Program-made: the position numbers and the translations under genes | Shown: piece after piece, positions 1 through 6,494 of the stretch | Layout: the number at the start of each line of letters is the position of its first letter | Numbering within the stretch: position 1 is the first letter of the stretch | Notes under the pieces: model-generated | The model's input: the letters and a program-made list of their open reading frames with translations, nothing else | What the model was told of the DNA's origin: nothing | Databases searched by the model: none | NCBI GenBank assembly: GCA_017402895.1 | Contig: JAFPLG010000022.1 | Coordinates: 1-19,179, forward strand | Source: Paludibacteraceae bacterium | GTDB taxonomy: Bacteria; Bacteroidota; Bacteroidia; Bacteroidales; Paludibacteraceae | Length of the DNA: 19,179 bases | Reading direction: 5' to 3'

Positions 1-399
1 GAAGGTACGGGTAAGATTATCGGCGGCGGTCCGATGATGGGTCGCGCAATGGATCATACCGAAGGCATGCCGGCCAACAAACGTCTGTCGGGGCTGCTGT
101 TCCTGCCCGAAGAGGAGAGCGTGCGTCCTGAGGAGGACCCGTGTATCCGTTGTGGTAAGTGCGTAGACGCATGCCCTATGGGACTGGAGCCGTATCTGCT
201 CTCTAAACTGTTTGCTTACGAGAAATGGGACGAACTGGAGAAACACGACGTGATGGACTGCATCGACTGCGGTTGCTGCGTATTCACCTGCCCGTCGCAT
301 CGTCGTCTGCTTGACAACATACGTCCGGCCAAGGCCAAAGTAGGAGGCATCCTGCGTGAGCGTGCCGCCGCAGCCAAAGCTGCCGCAGAGAAGAAGTAA
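1..399 (+). CDS. rnfC: RnfC, electron transport complex subunit C (3' part only)
   Basis: The reading frame is open from base 1, so only the C-terminal 132 residues are present and the true start lies outside the window. RnfC is the peripheral subunit of the Rnf ferredoxin:NAD+ oxidoreductase, and its C-terminal domain carries two [4Fe-4S] clusters. Two cluster motifs are visible, CIRCGKCVDACP and CIDCGCCVFTCP, about 40 residues apart. They are preceded by the GGPMMGRAM stretch typical of RnfC. The protein ends in an Ala/Lys-rich tail (ERAAAAKAAAEKK), which is common at RnfC C-termini. It is followed by rnfD, G, E and A in the usual order, so rnfB is expected just upstream. The family call is safe; the N-terminal NADH/FMN-binding part cannot be judged here. 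Confidence 0.95.
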   Translation, partial: EGTGKIIGGGPMMGRAMDHTEGMPANKRLSGLLFLPEEESVRPEEDPCIRCGKCVDACPMGLEPYLLSKLFAYEKWDELEKHDVMDCIDCGCCVFTCPSHRRLLDNIRPAKAKVGGILRERAAAAKAAAEKK

Positions 400-431
400 T
401 TTGAAAATTTGAATATTTGAAAATTTGAAAG
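400..431 (+). repeat. Octanucleotide tandem array between rnfC and rnfD
   Basis: Directly after the rnfC stop (TAA 397-399) come four 8-nt units: TTTGAAAA, TTTGAATA, TTTGAAAA, TTTGAAAG. The rnfD ATG follows at 434. Each unit holds a TGA, and a period of 8 puts stops in all three frames. This is the only array here with period 8; the others have period 7. It could also simply be an A/T-rich translation enhancer of the kind Bacteroidota use in place of a Shine-Dalgarno sequence. Confidence 0.8.
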
Positions 432-433
432 AT

Positions 434-1450
434 ATGGAAAAATTAATTATTGCTCCGGCTCCTCACGCCCATAGTGGTGATAGTGTTCGCCGGAACATGC
501 TCCTGGTCATTGCGGCGCTCATACCGGCCTACGCTGTTTCTATCGTAGCGTTTGGTTGGGGTGCGCTCATCGAGATGGCCATCAGCGTAGCCGCTTGTGT
601 AGGTGCCGAGTGGTTGATCACCAAGTACCTGCTCAAGCAGAAGCCGACGCTCTGCGACTGTTCGGCTGTTCTCACCGGTATGCTTCTGGCCTTTAACGTG
701 CCGAGCAACCTCGACTGGTGGATACTAGTCATTGGTGCCGTATTCGCTATCGGTGTAGGCAAGATGACCTTCGGTGGTCTGGGTCAGAACCCGTTCAACC
801 CTGCCCTCGTGGGTCGTGTATTCCTGCTCATCTCGTTCCCGGCTCAGATGACTACGTGGCCTACGGCCAGTGGTTTCAACTCCGCCATCATGGGTCAGGC
901 TATCACGGATGCCAACACGGGTGCTACCCCGCTGGCTATCATCAAGTCCGGGCTGAAGGGCTATGACCCGCAGTGGATGGACAAGTTGCCCGACCTCTGG
1001 GATTCGTTTGTCGGACTGCTCGGAGGTTCGCTGGGTGAAGTCAGCGCACTGGCTCTGTTGCTCGGCGGACTGATGCTGATCTGCACACGTGTCATCACAT
1101 GGCATATCCCGGTTTCGATCCTGGCTACCGTAGCGCTCTTCGCTGCCCTGATGGGTGCGTTCGGAGGTATTCCGGAGGGCATGTGCACCTGCAAGTACGT
1201 AGGTTATGAGCTATGTACCGGTGGTCTGATGCTGGGTGCCTTCTTTATGGCTACCGACTATGTCACCAGTCCGATGTCGGCTTGGGGTAAGATCATCTTC
1301 GGTGTAGGTATTGGTCTGATCGTGATGGTAATCCGTACCTGGGGTTCGTATCCCGAGGGTATGTCGTTTGCCATCCTGATGATGAATGCCACCGTACCTT
1401 TGTTGAACCGTATTCGTCCGCGTCATTTCGGCGAGAAGAAAAAAGCATAA
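434..1450 (+). CDS. rnfD: RnfD, electron transport complex subunit D (FMN-binding membrane subunit)
   Basis: This 338-residue polytopic membrane protein of the RnfD/NqrB family belongs to the ion-pumping core of the Rnf complex. The flavinylation motif TGATPL is at residues 162-167, so FMN would be attached to Thr165 through a phosphoester bond, as in the family. Hydrophobic segments begin around residues 22, 45, 75, 96 and 125 and continue through the C-terminal third. A conserved GQNPFNPALVGR stretch (117-128) is typical of RnfD/NqrB. I place the start at ATG 434, giving MEKLIIAPAPHAH. A TTG in frame at 425 lies inside the repeat array and is less likely. The gene ends 13 nt before rnfG, with a Shine-Dalgarno sequence in the gap. 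Confidence 0.95.
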   Translation: MEKLIIAPAPHAHSGDSVRRNMLLVIAALIPAYAVSIVAFGWGALIEMAISVAACVGAEWLITKYLLKQKPTLCDCSAVLTGMLLAFNVPSNLDWWILVIGAVFAIGVGKMTFGGLGQNPFNPALVGRVFLLISFPAQMTTWPTASGFNSAIMGQAITDANTGATPLAIIKSGLKGYDPQWMDKLPDLWDSFVGLLGGSLGEVSALALLLGGLMLICTRVITWHIPVSILATVALFAALMGAFGGIPEGMCTCKYVGYELCTGGLMLGAFFMATDYVTSPMSAWGKIIFGVGIGLIVMVIRTWGSYPEGMSFAILMMNATVPLLNRIRPRHFGEKKKA

Positions 1451-1455
1451 GGAGG
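1449..1455 (+). promoter_or_regulatory. Strong Shine-Dalgarno sequence for rnfG
   Basis: AAGGAGG lies 8 nt before the rnfG ATG at 1464 and overlaps the last bases of the rnfD stop codon. A full-strength Shine-Dalgarno is uncommon in Bacteroidota, where most genes, including most in this window, lack one. It fixes the rnfG start with confidence. Confidence 0.85.
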
Positions 1456-1463
1456 ACAGTTTT

Positions 1464-2189
1464 ATGGCAAAATTAGAAAGTAGTTTCAAGAATATGGTGC
1501 TGAGTCTGGTCTGTATCTCCGTAGTGGCAGCTGCAGCGCTGGCTGGCGTATATCTGCTGACCCAAGATGCAATTGAGGCTCAGAAAGCACAGAAACAAGA
1601 GCAGGCTATCCTGGCCGTACTGCCCGAGCAAGGCGTAGGTGCTGAAGTAGCCGAGGCCGAGACAGTGGGTGACGTCGTTATCTATCGCGCCACGAAGGAC
1701 GGCCAGGAGATTGGTGCTGCCGTAGAGGTTAGCGAAATGGGCTTCGGCGGAGCACAGAAGATCATGGTTGGCTTTGACAAGGAAGGCAAGATCATCGACT
1801 ATGCTATCCTCGACCAGCAGGAGACGCCGGGTCTGGGTGATCATATCAAAGAGTGGTTCAAGAACGAAGACAAGCCCGGTCAGAACATCCGTGGCCGCAA
1901 GGCGGGCAACTTGAAAGTGAGCAAAGAGGCAGGTGGTGACGTAGATGCCATCACGGCCGCTACGATCTCGAGCAAGGCTTTCTTGCGCGCTATCAACAAG
2001 GCATACAATGCCTATATGGGCAATGCGGATGCACACAGCGGTGCAAGCAAACAAGAGCATGCCGAGCCGGCCGAAGGTGGTAATGACCACAAGTGCGGCA
2101 AATGCAAGCACCACGAAGAGGGCCACAAGTGCGGTCACTGCAAGCATCACGAAAACAACGAAACAGAAAAGGAGGTAAGTCATGAGTAA
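1464..2189 (+). CDS. rnfG: RnfG, flavinylated subunit with a Cys/His-rich C-terminal tail
   Basis: RnfG (241 aa) is the extracytoplasmic covalent-FMN subunit of Rnf. One N-terminal membrane anchor is visible at about residues 10-33. An FMN-binding domain follows at about 75-185, including the flavinylation motif DAITAATISS (161-170). The family consensus there is S/T-G-A-T; here the Gly is Ala, and Thr167 is the likely FMN site. The protein then continues about 50 residues beyond the domain, with two copies of a 12-residue unit, HKCGKCKHHEEG (209-220) and HKCGHCKHHENN (221-232). These give four Cys as two CxxC pairs and many His, so metal binding is plausible. With the usual topology this tail faces the periplasm. 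The start is supported by AAGGAGG upstream. The gene overlaps rnfE by 8 nt. Confidence 0.93.
   Translation: MAKLESSFKNMVLSLVCISVVAAAALAGVYLLTQDAIEAQKAQKQEQAILAVLPEQGVGAEVAEAETVGDVVIYRATKDGQEIGAAVEVSEMGFGGAQKIMVGFDKEGKIIDYAILDQQETPGLGDHIKEWFKNEDKPGQNIRGRKAGNLKVSKEAGGDVDAITAATISSKAFLRAINKAYNAYMGNADAHSGASKQEHAEPAEGGNDHKCGKCKHHEEGHKCGHCKHHENNETEKEVSHE
2088..2159 (+). repeat. 36-bp in-frame duplication coding the Cys/His tail of RnfG
   Basis: Two direct 36-bp copies (2088-2123 and 2124-2159) encode HKCGKCKHHEEG and HKCGHCKHHENN. Copies differ at several positions, some silent, which suggests an older duplication kept at protein level. The conserved core is H-K-C-G-x-C-K-H-H-E. Confidence 0.9.
2169..2176 (+). 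promoter_or_regulatory. Strong Shine-Dalgarno sequence for rnfE
   Basis: AAGGAGGT lies 5 nt before the rnfE ATG at 2182, inside the last codons of rnfG. With the ATGAGTAA overlap of the two genes it suggests coupled translation of rnfG and rnfE. Confidence 0.85.
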
Positions 2190-2769
2190 TAATCTGAAAA
2201 CACTGACCAACGGTATTCTCCGTGAGAATCCTACGTTTGCCTTGGTGCTGGGTATGTGTCCTACGCTGGCCACAACTACCAGTGCCGTCAACGGTATGTC
2301 TATGGGACTGGCCACGCTCTTTGTGCTGGTTTGCTCCAATGTGGTTATCTCGCTGCTGAAGAACCTGATTCCCGATAAGGTACGTATCCCGGCATTCATC
2401 GTCGTGATTGCTACCTTCGTAACGGTTGTTCAGTTCCTACTGAAGGCATATGCTCCGGCCGTGGACGAGCAGCTCGGTCTGTTTATCCCGCTGATCGTGG
2501 TCAACTGTATCGTGCTGGGTCGTGCCGAGGCGTTTGCTGCTAAGAATAGCGTAGGTCTCTCCGCACTCGACGGTATCGGCATGGGTCTGGGCTTCACCCT
2601 CGCGCTGACGCTCATCGGTATGATTCGTGAGTTGCTCGGTACGGGTGCTATCTTCGGACTGCAGATCTATAGCGACCATTATGCATCGCTGATCTTCGTC
2701 CTGGCTCCGGGTGCCTTCATCGCACTCGCCTATCTGATGGCAATTATGAACAAGATTGTCAAAAAATAA
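2182..2769 (+). CDS. rnfE: RnfE, electron transport complex subunit E
   Basis: RnfE (195 aa) is an integral membrane subunit of the RnfE/NqrD family. It pairs with RnfA to form the intramembrane electron path, where a [2Fe-2S] cluster is held by Cys residues from both subunits. The expected Cys positions are present: Cys26 in LGMCPTLATT and Cys109 in VVNCIVLGRAEAFA. The NCIVLGRAEAFA motif distinguishes RnfE from RnfA. About six hydrophobic segments are visible, and the length is normal. The start overlaps the rnfG stop (ATGAGTAA) and is preceded by a Shine-Dalgarno sequence. It is followed, after a heptad array, by rnfA. Confidence 0.95.
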   Translation: MSNNLKTLTNGILRENPTFALVLGMCPTLATTTSAVNGMSMGLATLFVLVCSNVVISLLKNLIPDKVRIPAFIVVIATFVTVVQFLLKAYAPAVDEQLGLFIPLIVVNCIVLGRAEAFAAKNSVGLSALDGIGMGLGFTLALTLIGMIRELLGTGAIFGLQIYSDHYASLIFVLAPGAFIALAYLMAIMNKIVKK

Positions 2770-2801
2770 TTCGTAATTTTTAATTTTTAATTTTTAATTG
2801 A
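2767..2801 (+). repeat. Heptad array TAATTTT between rnfE and rnfA
   Basis: There are five 7-nt units: TAATTCG (which contains the rnfE stop codon), TAATTTT three times, and TAATTGA. Then AATT leads to the rnfA ATG at 2806. TAA recurs in every unit, so all three frames are closed within 21 nt. The array starts exactly at the upstream stop codon, as do those at 8336 and 11265. Confidence 0.85.
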
Positions 2802-2805
2802 AATT

Positions 2806-3411
2806 ATGGAATATTTCCTTATATTCATCGCAGCGATATTCGTTAATAATATCGTGTTGAGCCAGTTCCTGGGTATCTGTCCGTTCCTGGGCGTGAGCAA
2901 GAAGATTGATACCGCGCTGGGTATGGGTGCAGCCGTAACGTTCGTACTCGTGCTGGCCACTATCGTGACCTATCTGCTCCAGAAGTTGCTCATCCTCTGG
3001 CATGTCGAGTTTCTGCAGACCATCCTGTTCATCCTCGTGATTGCAGCGCTGGTCCAGATGATTGAGATTGTGCTCAAGAAAATCAGTCCGTCTCTCTACC
3101 AGGCGCTGGGCGTCTTCCTGCCGCTTATCACGACCAACTGCTGCATCCTGGGTGTGGCTATCATCGTAGCCGATCCGGCACAGCTCCTTCAGAAGTTGCC
3201 GGGCGATGCTCTCCAGGCTAACTTGCTGACCGGTACGCTGTTTGCCTTTGCTACCGCTATCGGTTTCGCACTGGCATTGGTGCTCTTTGCAGGTATTCGC
3301 GAGCAACTCGCTATGTCTCGCGTACCCAAGGCTATGGAGGGAACACCTATCGCACTGCTCACCGCCGGTCTGCTGGCCATGGCATTCATGGGCTTCAGCG
3401 GTGTGGTATAA
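2806..3411 (+). CDS. rnfA: RnfA, electron transport complex subunit A
   Basis: RnfA (201 aa) is a six-helix membrane subunit of the RnfA/NqrE family and partner of RnfE. Diagnostic motifs are FLGICPFLGVSKK with Cys25, and TTNCCILGVAI with Cys112-Cys113, which supply the intramembrane [2Fe-2S] ligands. It is a few residues longer than the usual length of about 190, the extra being at the hydrophobic C-terminus. It is the last gene of the rnf operon: an intrinsic terminator lies 75 nt downstream and the next gene has its own promoter. Confidence 0.95.
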   Translation: MEYFLIFIAAIFVNNIVLSQFLGICPFLGVSKKIDTALGMGAAVTFVLVLATIVTYLLQKLLILWHVEFLQTILFILVIAALVQMIEIVLKKISPSLYQALGVFLPLITTNCCILGVAIIVADPAQLLQKLPGDALQANLLTGTLFAFATAIGFALALVLFAGIREQLAMSRVPKAMEGTPIALLTAGLLAMAFMGFSGVV

Positions 3412-3485
3412 GACTGCCAACCCTATTTATATGCAGCAACACCAATCTGTATATAACACGTAGTCCAAATCTACCAACACCTTAT

Positions 3486-3529
3486 AACAACGATGCGCGC
3501 GTACACACTACGCGCGCACTGTTGTTTTT
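3486..3529 (+). terminator. Intrinsic terminator of the rnf operon
   Basis: The arms AACAAC (3486-3491) and GTTGTT (3521-3526) pair. Inside them GCGCGCGTA (3495-3503) pairs perfectly with TACGCGCGC (3509-3517) around a CACAC loop. A 3-by-3 internal loop (GAT/ACT) separates the two helices. The U-run TTTTT (3525-3529) partly overlaps the lower stem. This is a strong GC-rich rho-independent terminator. The rest of the 230-nt gap between rnfA and umuD holds only the umuD promoter. Confidence 0.85.
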
Positions 3530-3589
3530 ATTTACCACCACCCTTACAGCTGTTTTCATCATGAGTAAATAAGCAAAATGCACTATAGA

Positions 3590-3621
3590 TTTGTATAAAC
3601 GAGATTTTTTGTGTACCTTTG
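3590..3621 (+). promoter_or_regulatory. Bacteroidota-type promoter of umuDC
   Basis: A TTTG box (3590-3593), a 20-nt spacer and TACCTTTG (3614-3621, consensus TAnnTTTG) match the -33/-7 promoter of the Bacteroidota primary sigma factor. The expected transcript start is near 3627-3629, giving a very short leader before the ATG at 3642. Confidence 0.75.
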
Positions 3622-3629
3622 CAGGCAAA
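3618..3629. promoter_or_regulatory. Small dyad over the umuD -7 box (possible operator)
   Basis: TTTGC-AG-GCAAA is a perfect inverted repeat with 5-bp arms. It overlaps the -7 element and the expected transcript start of umuDC. A repressor binding here would block the promoter, which fits an SOS-type gene. TTTGC is itself part of the promoter consensus, so chance is a real alternative. No classical LexA box of the CTGT-N8-ACAG type is seen. Confidence 0.3.
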
Positions 3630-3641
3630 ATAAGCAGAAAC

Positions 3642-4076
3642 ATGGCAAGAATTACAGACCCGACCGAAGCGGAAGCGAGTGCATTAGCACTAGAGTTCGC
3701 GGAATCGATACATGCCGGCTTTCCTTCACCGGCAGCAGATCACACGGGAGAACGAATAGACCTGGCACGCGAGATGACACCCCATCCCGACACCACGTTT
3801 TATGCCCACGTAGAGGGAGACTCAATGCGCGACGCCGGCATACTGGACGGCGATGTGGTGGTAGTGGACCGCAGCCTGACGCCCAAAGACGGCGACTATA
3901 TCATCGCCTATATTGACAACGAGTACACGCTCAAGGAGTTTCGCATGGACGAGACCGAACAGTGCGCATGGCTCATCCCCCACAACCCCGATTTCGAGCC
4001 CATACGCGTGGATAAGAACAGCAATTTCCAGGTGTGGGGCGTAGTAACGTACGCAGTACACCGCGTACGCCATTAG
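3642..4076 (+). CDS. umuD: UmuD, self-cleaving subunit of DNA polymerase V
   Basis: UmuD (144 aa) belongs to the LexA/UmuD S24 peptidase family. On RecA filaments it cleaves itself to UmuD', which joins UmuC in the mutagenic polymerase V. The cleavage region HAGFPSPAAD matches the E. coli UmuD site, with Ala25-Gly26 as the scissile bond (E. coli has Cys-Gly). The catalytic Ser61 is in EGDSMRDAGI and the catalytic Lys98 is in YTLKEF. There is no DNA-binding domain, so it is UmuD and not LexA. I chose ATG 3642 because the promoter -7 box ends at 3621; an upstream TTG at 3591 would lie within the promoter. The stop codon falls inside the repeat array that leads to umuC. Confidence 0.93.
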   Translation: MARITDPTEAEASALALEFAESIHAGFPSPAADHTGERIDLAREMTPHPDTTFYAHVEGDSMRDAGILDGDVVVVDRSLTPKDGDYIIAYIDNEYTLKEFRMDETEQCAWLIPHNPDFEPIRVDKNSNFQVWGVVTYAVHRVRH

Positions 4077-4108
4077 CCATTAGATTCGCCTTTAACCATT
4101 CGCCATTA
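4069..4108 (+). repeat. Heptad array (GCCATTA orientation) between umuD and umuC
   Basis: Units are GCCATTA (4069-4075), GCCATTA (4076-4082), a 5-nt remnant GATTC, GCCTTTA (4088-4094), ACCATTC (4095-4101) and GCCATTA (4102-4108). They are the reverse complements of TAATGGC, TAAAGGC and GAATGGT, the same family found at 8336, 11265 and 11983 but in the opposite orientation to transcription. The umuD stop TAG (4074-4076) spans the first two units, and the umuC ATG is at 4111. Confidence 0.8.
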
Positions 4109-4110
4109 TA

Positions 4111-5373
4111 ATGTACGCGCTCTGTGATTGTAATAACTTCTTCGTGAGTTGCGAACGGGTGTTCCGACCGGACCTGGAGGGCAGGCCCGTCGTAGTGCTG
4201 TCGGGCAACGACGGCTGCGTGGTGAGCCGAAGCAACGAAGCCAAGGCACTGGGCATCAAGATGGGCGTTCCGCTCTACCAAATCAAGGGGCTGGTCGACA
4301 AGCAGGGCGTAGTGTGCTTCTCGTCGAACTTCTCCCTCTATGGTGACCTGAGCGACCGCGTGATGTCGATACTCAGGCAGAAGACCGCACGATTTGAGCA
4401 ATACTCGATAGACGAGGGATTCATCAACCTGGACCACGTGCCGGAAGCCGAGCAGAAAGCCTATTGCGAACGCATCGTACTTGAGATACGCCAGGGCGTA
4501 GGCATCCCCGTCTCAATGGGCATAGCCGCCACGAAAACCCTGGCAAAAGTGGCCAGCAAGTACGCCAAGCGTTATCCCGGTTACCACGGCGTATGCGTGA
4601 TCCGCACCGAAGAGCAGCGGCAAAAAGCCCTCGAGAACTTCGAGATAGGTGACGTATGGGGCATCGGCCGAAAAGCAAAAGCCAAACTGGAATCGGCCGG
4701 TATCAAGACGGCACTCCAACTGACAGAACGCTCTTCCATCTTCGCCCAACGACTACTGAACAAACCGGGTTTGATGACCTGGCGTGAGTTGCGCGGCGAT
4801 GATGCGATAGACATCACTCAACTGGAGATAAAGCAGTCCATCACCATCTCGCGCACCTTCGCACATGCCCTGACCGACCTGACGCTGTTGGAGGAACAGA
4901 TAGCCAATTTCTGCGCCCACTGTGCACGGCAACTACGCCTGCAGCACTCGGTATGCCAGCAGATGGTGATATATGCCCACACCTCGTCGTTTCGCACCGA
5001 CCAGGAGCAGCACTACCTGAGCGAGCTGGTCACCCTGCCCGTAGCCACGGCCAACACCCAGGAATTGGTATGCCACGCCTTGGCTGCCCTGCGTCGCGCC
5101 TACCGCAGAGGAGCACCATATAAGAAAGCAGGCGTGATACTGATGAAGATCATCCGCGAGACAGCCGTCGTGCCGGATCTGTTCGACGAGAAAGACCGAG
5201 AAAAAGAAGCCCGACTGCAACGCGCACTGGACCATATCGACGACCGCCACGGCAAGCGGTCCGTCATCTTGGGAGCGCAGATGCGATCGGACACAACGGT
5301 GTATCGCACAGATCACAAGAGTCCGCTCTACACAACGGACCTACGCGACATCATACGGGTCAGAGCCCATTAG
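4111..5373 (+). CDS. umuC: UmuC, catalytic subunit of DNA polymerase V
   Basis: UmuC (420 aa) is a Y-family translesion polymerase of normal length. The N-terminus [20 protein letters not shown] carries the metal-binding Asp6 and an aromatic residue (Phe11) at the steric-gate position. [20 protein letters not shown] follows at about 33-52. The second catalytic motif is YSIDEGF, with Asp101 and Glu102. Helix-hairpin-helix motifs lie near [15 protein letters not shown] (179-193), and the little-finger domain spans about 240-350. PDLFDE (355-360) resembles a beta-clamp-binding motif. A DUF4113-type tail follows (from about 370). It is cotranscribed with umuD. Its stop overlaps the stop of the convergent DHH gene by 4 nt (TTAG 5370-5373), and no terminator is visible there. 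Confidence 0.95.
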   Translation: MYALCDCNNFFVSCERVFRPDLEGRPVVVLSGNDGCVVSRSNEAKALGIKMGVPLYQIKGLVDKQGVVCFSSNFSLYGDLSDRVMSILRQKTARFEQYSIDEGFINLDHVPEAEQKAYCERIVLEIRQGVGIPVSMGIAATKTLAKVASKYAKRYPGYHGVCVIRTEEQRQKALENFEIGDVWGIGRKAKAKLESAGIKTALQLTERSSIFAQRLLNKPGLMTWRELRGDDAIDITQLEIKQSITISRTFAHALTDLTLLEEQIANFCAHCARQLRLQHSVCQQMVIYAHTSSFRTDQEQHYLSELVTLPVATANTQELVCHALAALRRAYRRGAPYKKAGVILMKIIRETAVVPDLFDEKDREKEARLQRALDHIDDRHGKRSVILGAQMRSDTTVYRTDHKSPLYTTDLRDIIRVRAH

Positions 5374-6461
5374 TCCTGACGGAAATATTCGGGATAGTGG
5401 TCCAGGAACTCTTGAACGGCCTCGTTGACCGTCCCAAAGAACTCACCACCTGCCGCATTGGCATGTCCCCCTCCGTGAAAATGTTCGGCCGCAAAGATAT
5501 TGACCGGACGGTCCCCTTGAGAACGGAACGAGATCTTGATTTTCGACTTAGCCTTGCCGGCGCGTTCGCGCTCATGCGGTTCAATCTTATCCTCACGCAT
5601 GAAACAAGAATAATAGACATCGTTGATCTGCAGAGGCAGATTGACGATACCCTCAGCGTCGCCCGACTGGAAGCGGAAACGATAGAGTTCCTTACGACTC
5701 AAATAGATGAGTGCGGCATGATGTTCGGGGAAGATACGCATCTTTCGGTAGAGGCAGTACCCCATCAGTCGCATACGGTCGGCCGAATAGGCATTGAACA
5801 CGGCGTTATAGACCGCATCCTTGTTGACGCCCAGACGCACCAAGTCAGCCAGTATCTCGTACATCTCAGGATGGCAGGAATTGAAGGAGAAATTGCCGGT
5901 GTCAGTCATCATGCCGGTGTAAATGGCGGTTGCCACCGCCAGACCATTTTCGCCCGAGAGACCACTTTCGCCCGAGAGACTGATTATCAATCGATAAACG
6001 AGTTCGCTGGCAGAAGGAGAGGCTGGATACGAGAGCGTAACATCCGCGAAATCGACCGGATGAAGATGGTGGTCAATCAGTATCTTCGGGCACGTCTTCT
6101 CCATCATCCGCTCGCCCACCCGACCAATACGTTTGGGGTCGTTGAAATCCGTACAAATCACCAGGTCCGCCTCGGCCAACAGTGCATCCGCACGGTCAGC
6201 TTGCTCGTCGTAAATGATAACACTATCCGCTCCCGGCATCCATGCCAGAAAGTTAGGGAAGGCATTAGGCACTACTACATGAGCCGTTAGTCTTTTGTCT
6301 TTTGTCCTTCCACTTTCGACCAAGTAATGGTACATGGCCAGGGCAGAGCCCATGGCGTCACCATCGGGAGACATATGCGTCAGAATCACAACATGCGTAG
6401 CACGGGCGATAAAATCGCGTATTGCACTTACTTTTTCAGAGGGAAAATAGTCGTTTTGCAT
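5370..6461 (-). CDS. DHH/DHHA1 phosphoesterase (NrnA-like nanoRNase / pAp phosphatase family)
   Basis: A DHH-superfamily phosphoesterase (363 aa). Family members degrade short RNA oligonucleotides or dephosphorylate pAp. The metal-binding residues are visible: [14 protein letters not shown] (28-41), Asp105 in CTDFND, the DHH triad 130-132 in ILIDHHLHP, and Asp187 in MTDTGNF. The DHHA1 substrate motif [11 protein letters not shown] is at 329-339. I chose ATG 6461 ([10 protein letters not shown]) because the promoter at 6495-6525 lies just upstream; longer frames would start above it. Residues 48-59 ([12 protein letters not shown]) come from a heptad array and make this loop about six residues longer than in Bacteroides homologues I remember. 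Another repeat, [12 protein letters not shown] (163-174), is an 18-bp duplication. The exact substrate is not decidable from sequence. Confidence 0.88.
   Translation of the reverse strand: MQNDYFPSEKVSAIRDFIARATHVVILTHMSPDGDAMGSALAMYHYLVESGRTKDKRLTAHVVVPNAFPNFLAWMPGADSVIIYDEQADRADALLAEADLVICTDFNDPKRIGRVGERMMEKTCPKILIDHHLHPVDFADVTLSYPASPSASELVYRLIISLSGESGLSGENGLAVATAIYTGMMTDTGNFSFNSCHPEMYEILADLVRLGVNKDAVYNAVFNAYSADRMRLMGYCLYRKMRIFPEHHAALIYLSRKELYRFRFQSGDAEGIVNLPLQINDVYYSCFMREDKIEPHERERAGKAKSKIKISFRSQGDRPVNIFAAEHFHGGGHANAAGGEFFGTVNEAVQEFLDHYPEYFRQD
5943..5978 (-). repeat. 18-bp tandem duplication inside the DHH gene
   Basis: Two adjacent 18-bp copies (5943-5960 and 5961-5978) differ at one position. 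On the minus strand they encode the repeat within [12 protein letters not shown], in a variable region before the conserved TGMMTDTG motif. The near identity suggests a recent slippage duplication that kept the reading frame. Confidence 0.85.
6286..6320 (-). repeat. Heptad array within the DHH coding sequence
   Basis: On the plus strand the units read GTTAGTC, TTTTGTC, TTTTGTC, then the more diverged CTTCCAC and TTTCGAC. On the coding strand the clear part is GACAAAA, GACAAAA, GACTAAC. Three clear units make 21 nt, exactly seven codons, so the frame is kept. They encode most of GRTKDKRLT (51-59), a surface-like loop between a helix and the VVVPN strand. The coding-strand TAA in the last unit is out of frame. 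Confidence 0.65.
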
Positions 6462-6494
6462 GGTTTTTGTACGGTAATATTCGGAATTTCGGTG

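Noticed and set aside
1473..2399. Long open frame (about 300 codons) on the minus strand opposite rnfG and rnfE
   Set aside because: rnfG and rnfE on the plus strand are certain from motifs and Shine-Dalgarno sequences. The antisense frame has low-complexity hydrophobic content and no recognisable domain; it is a codon-bias shadow.
3412..3641. Possible small RNA or tRNA gene in the gap between rnfA and umuD
   Set aside because: Apart from the terminator hairpin and the umuD promoter I found no cloverleaf, no second promoter and no conserved RNA structure.
4435..4440. CACGTG core within umuC, considered as a parS half for the parB downstream
   Set aside because: The flanks do not match TGTTNCACGTGAAACA beyond the 6-nt core, which is too common by chance.
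3642..5373. umuDC as a recently acquired mobile module
   Set aside because: umuDC often travels on mobile elements, but there is no integrase, transposase, terminal repeat or clear shift in base composition here. The junction also carries the same heptad family as the surrounding genes.
5397..6290. Open frame of about 300 codons on the plus strand opposite the DHH gene
   Set aside because: The minus-strand DHH protein has all catalytic motifs and its own promoter; the plus-strand frame has no domain.
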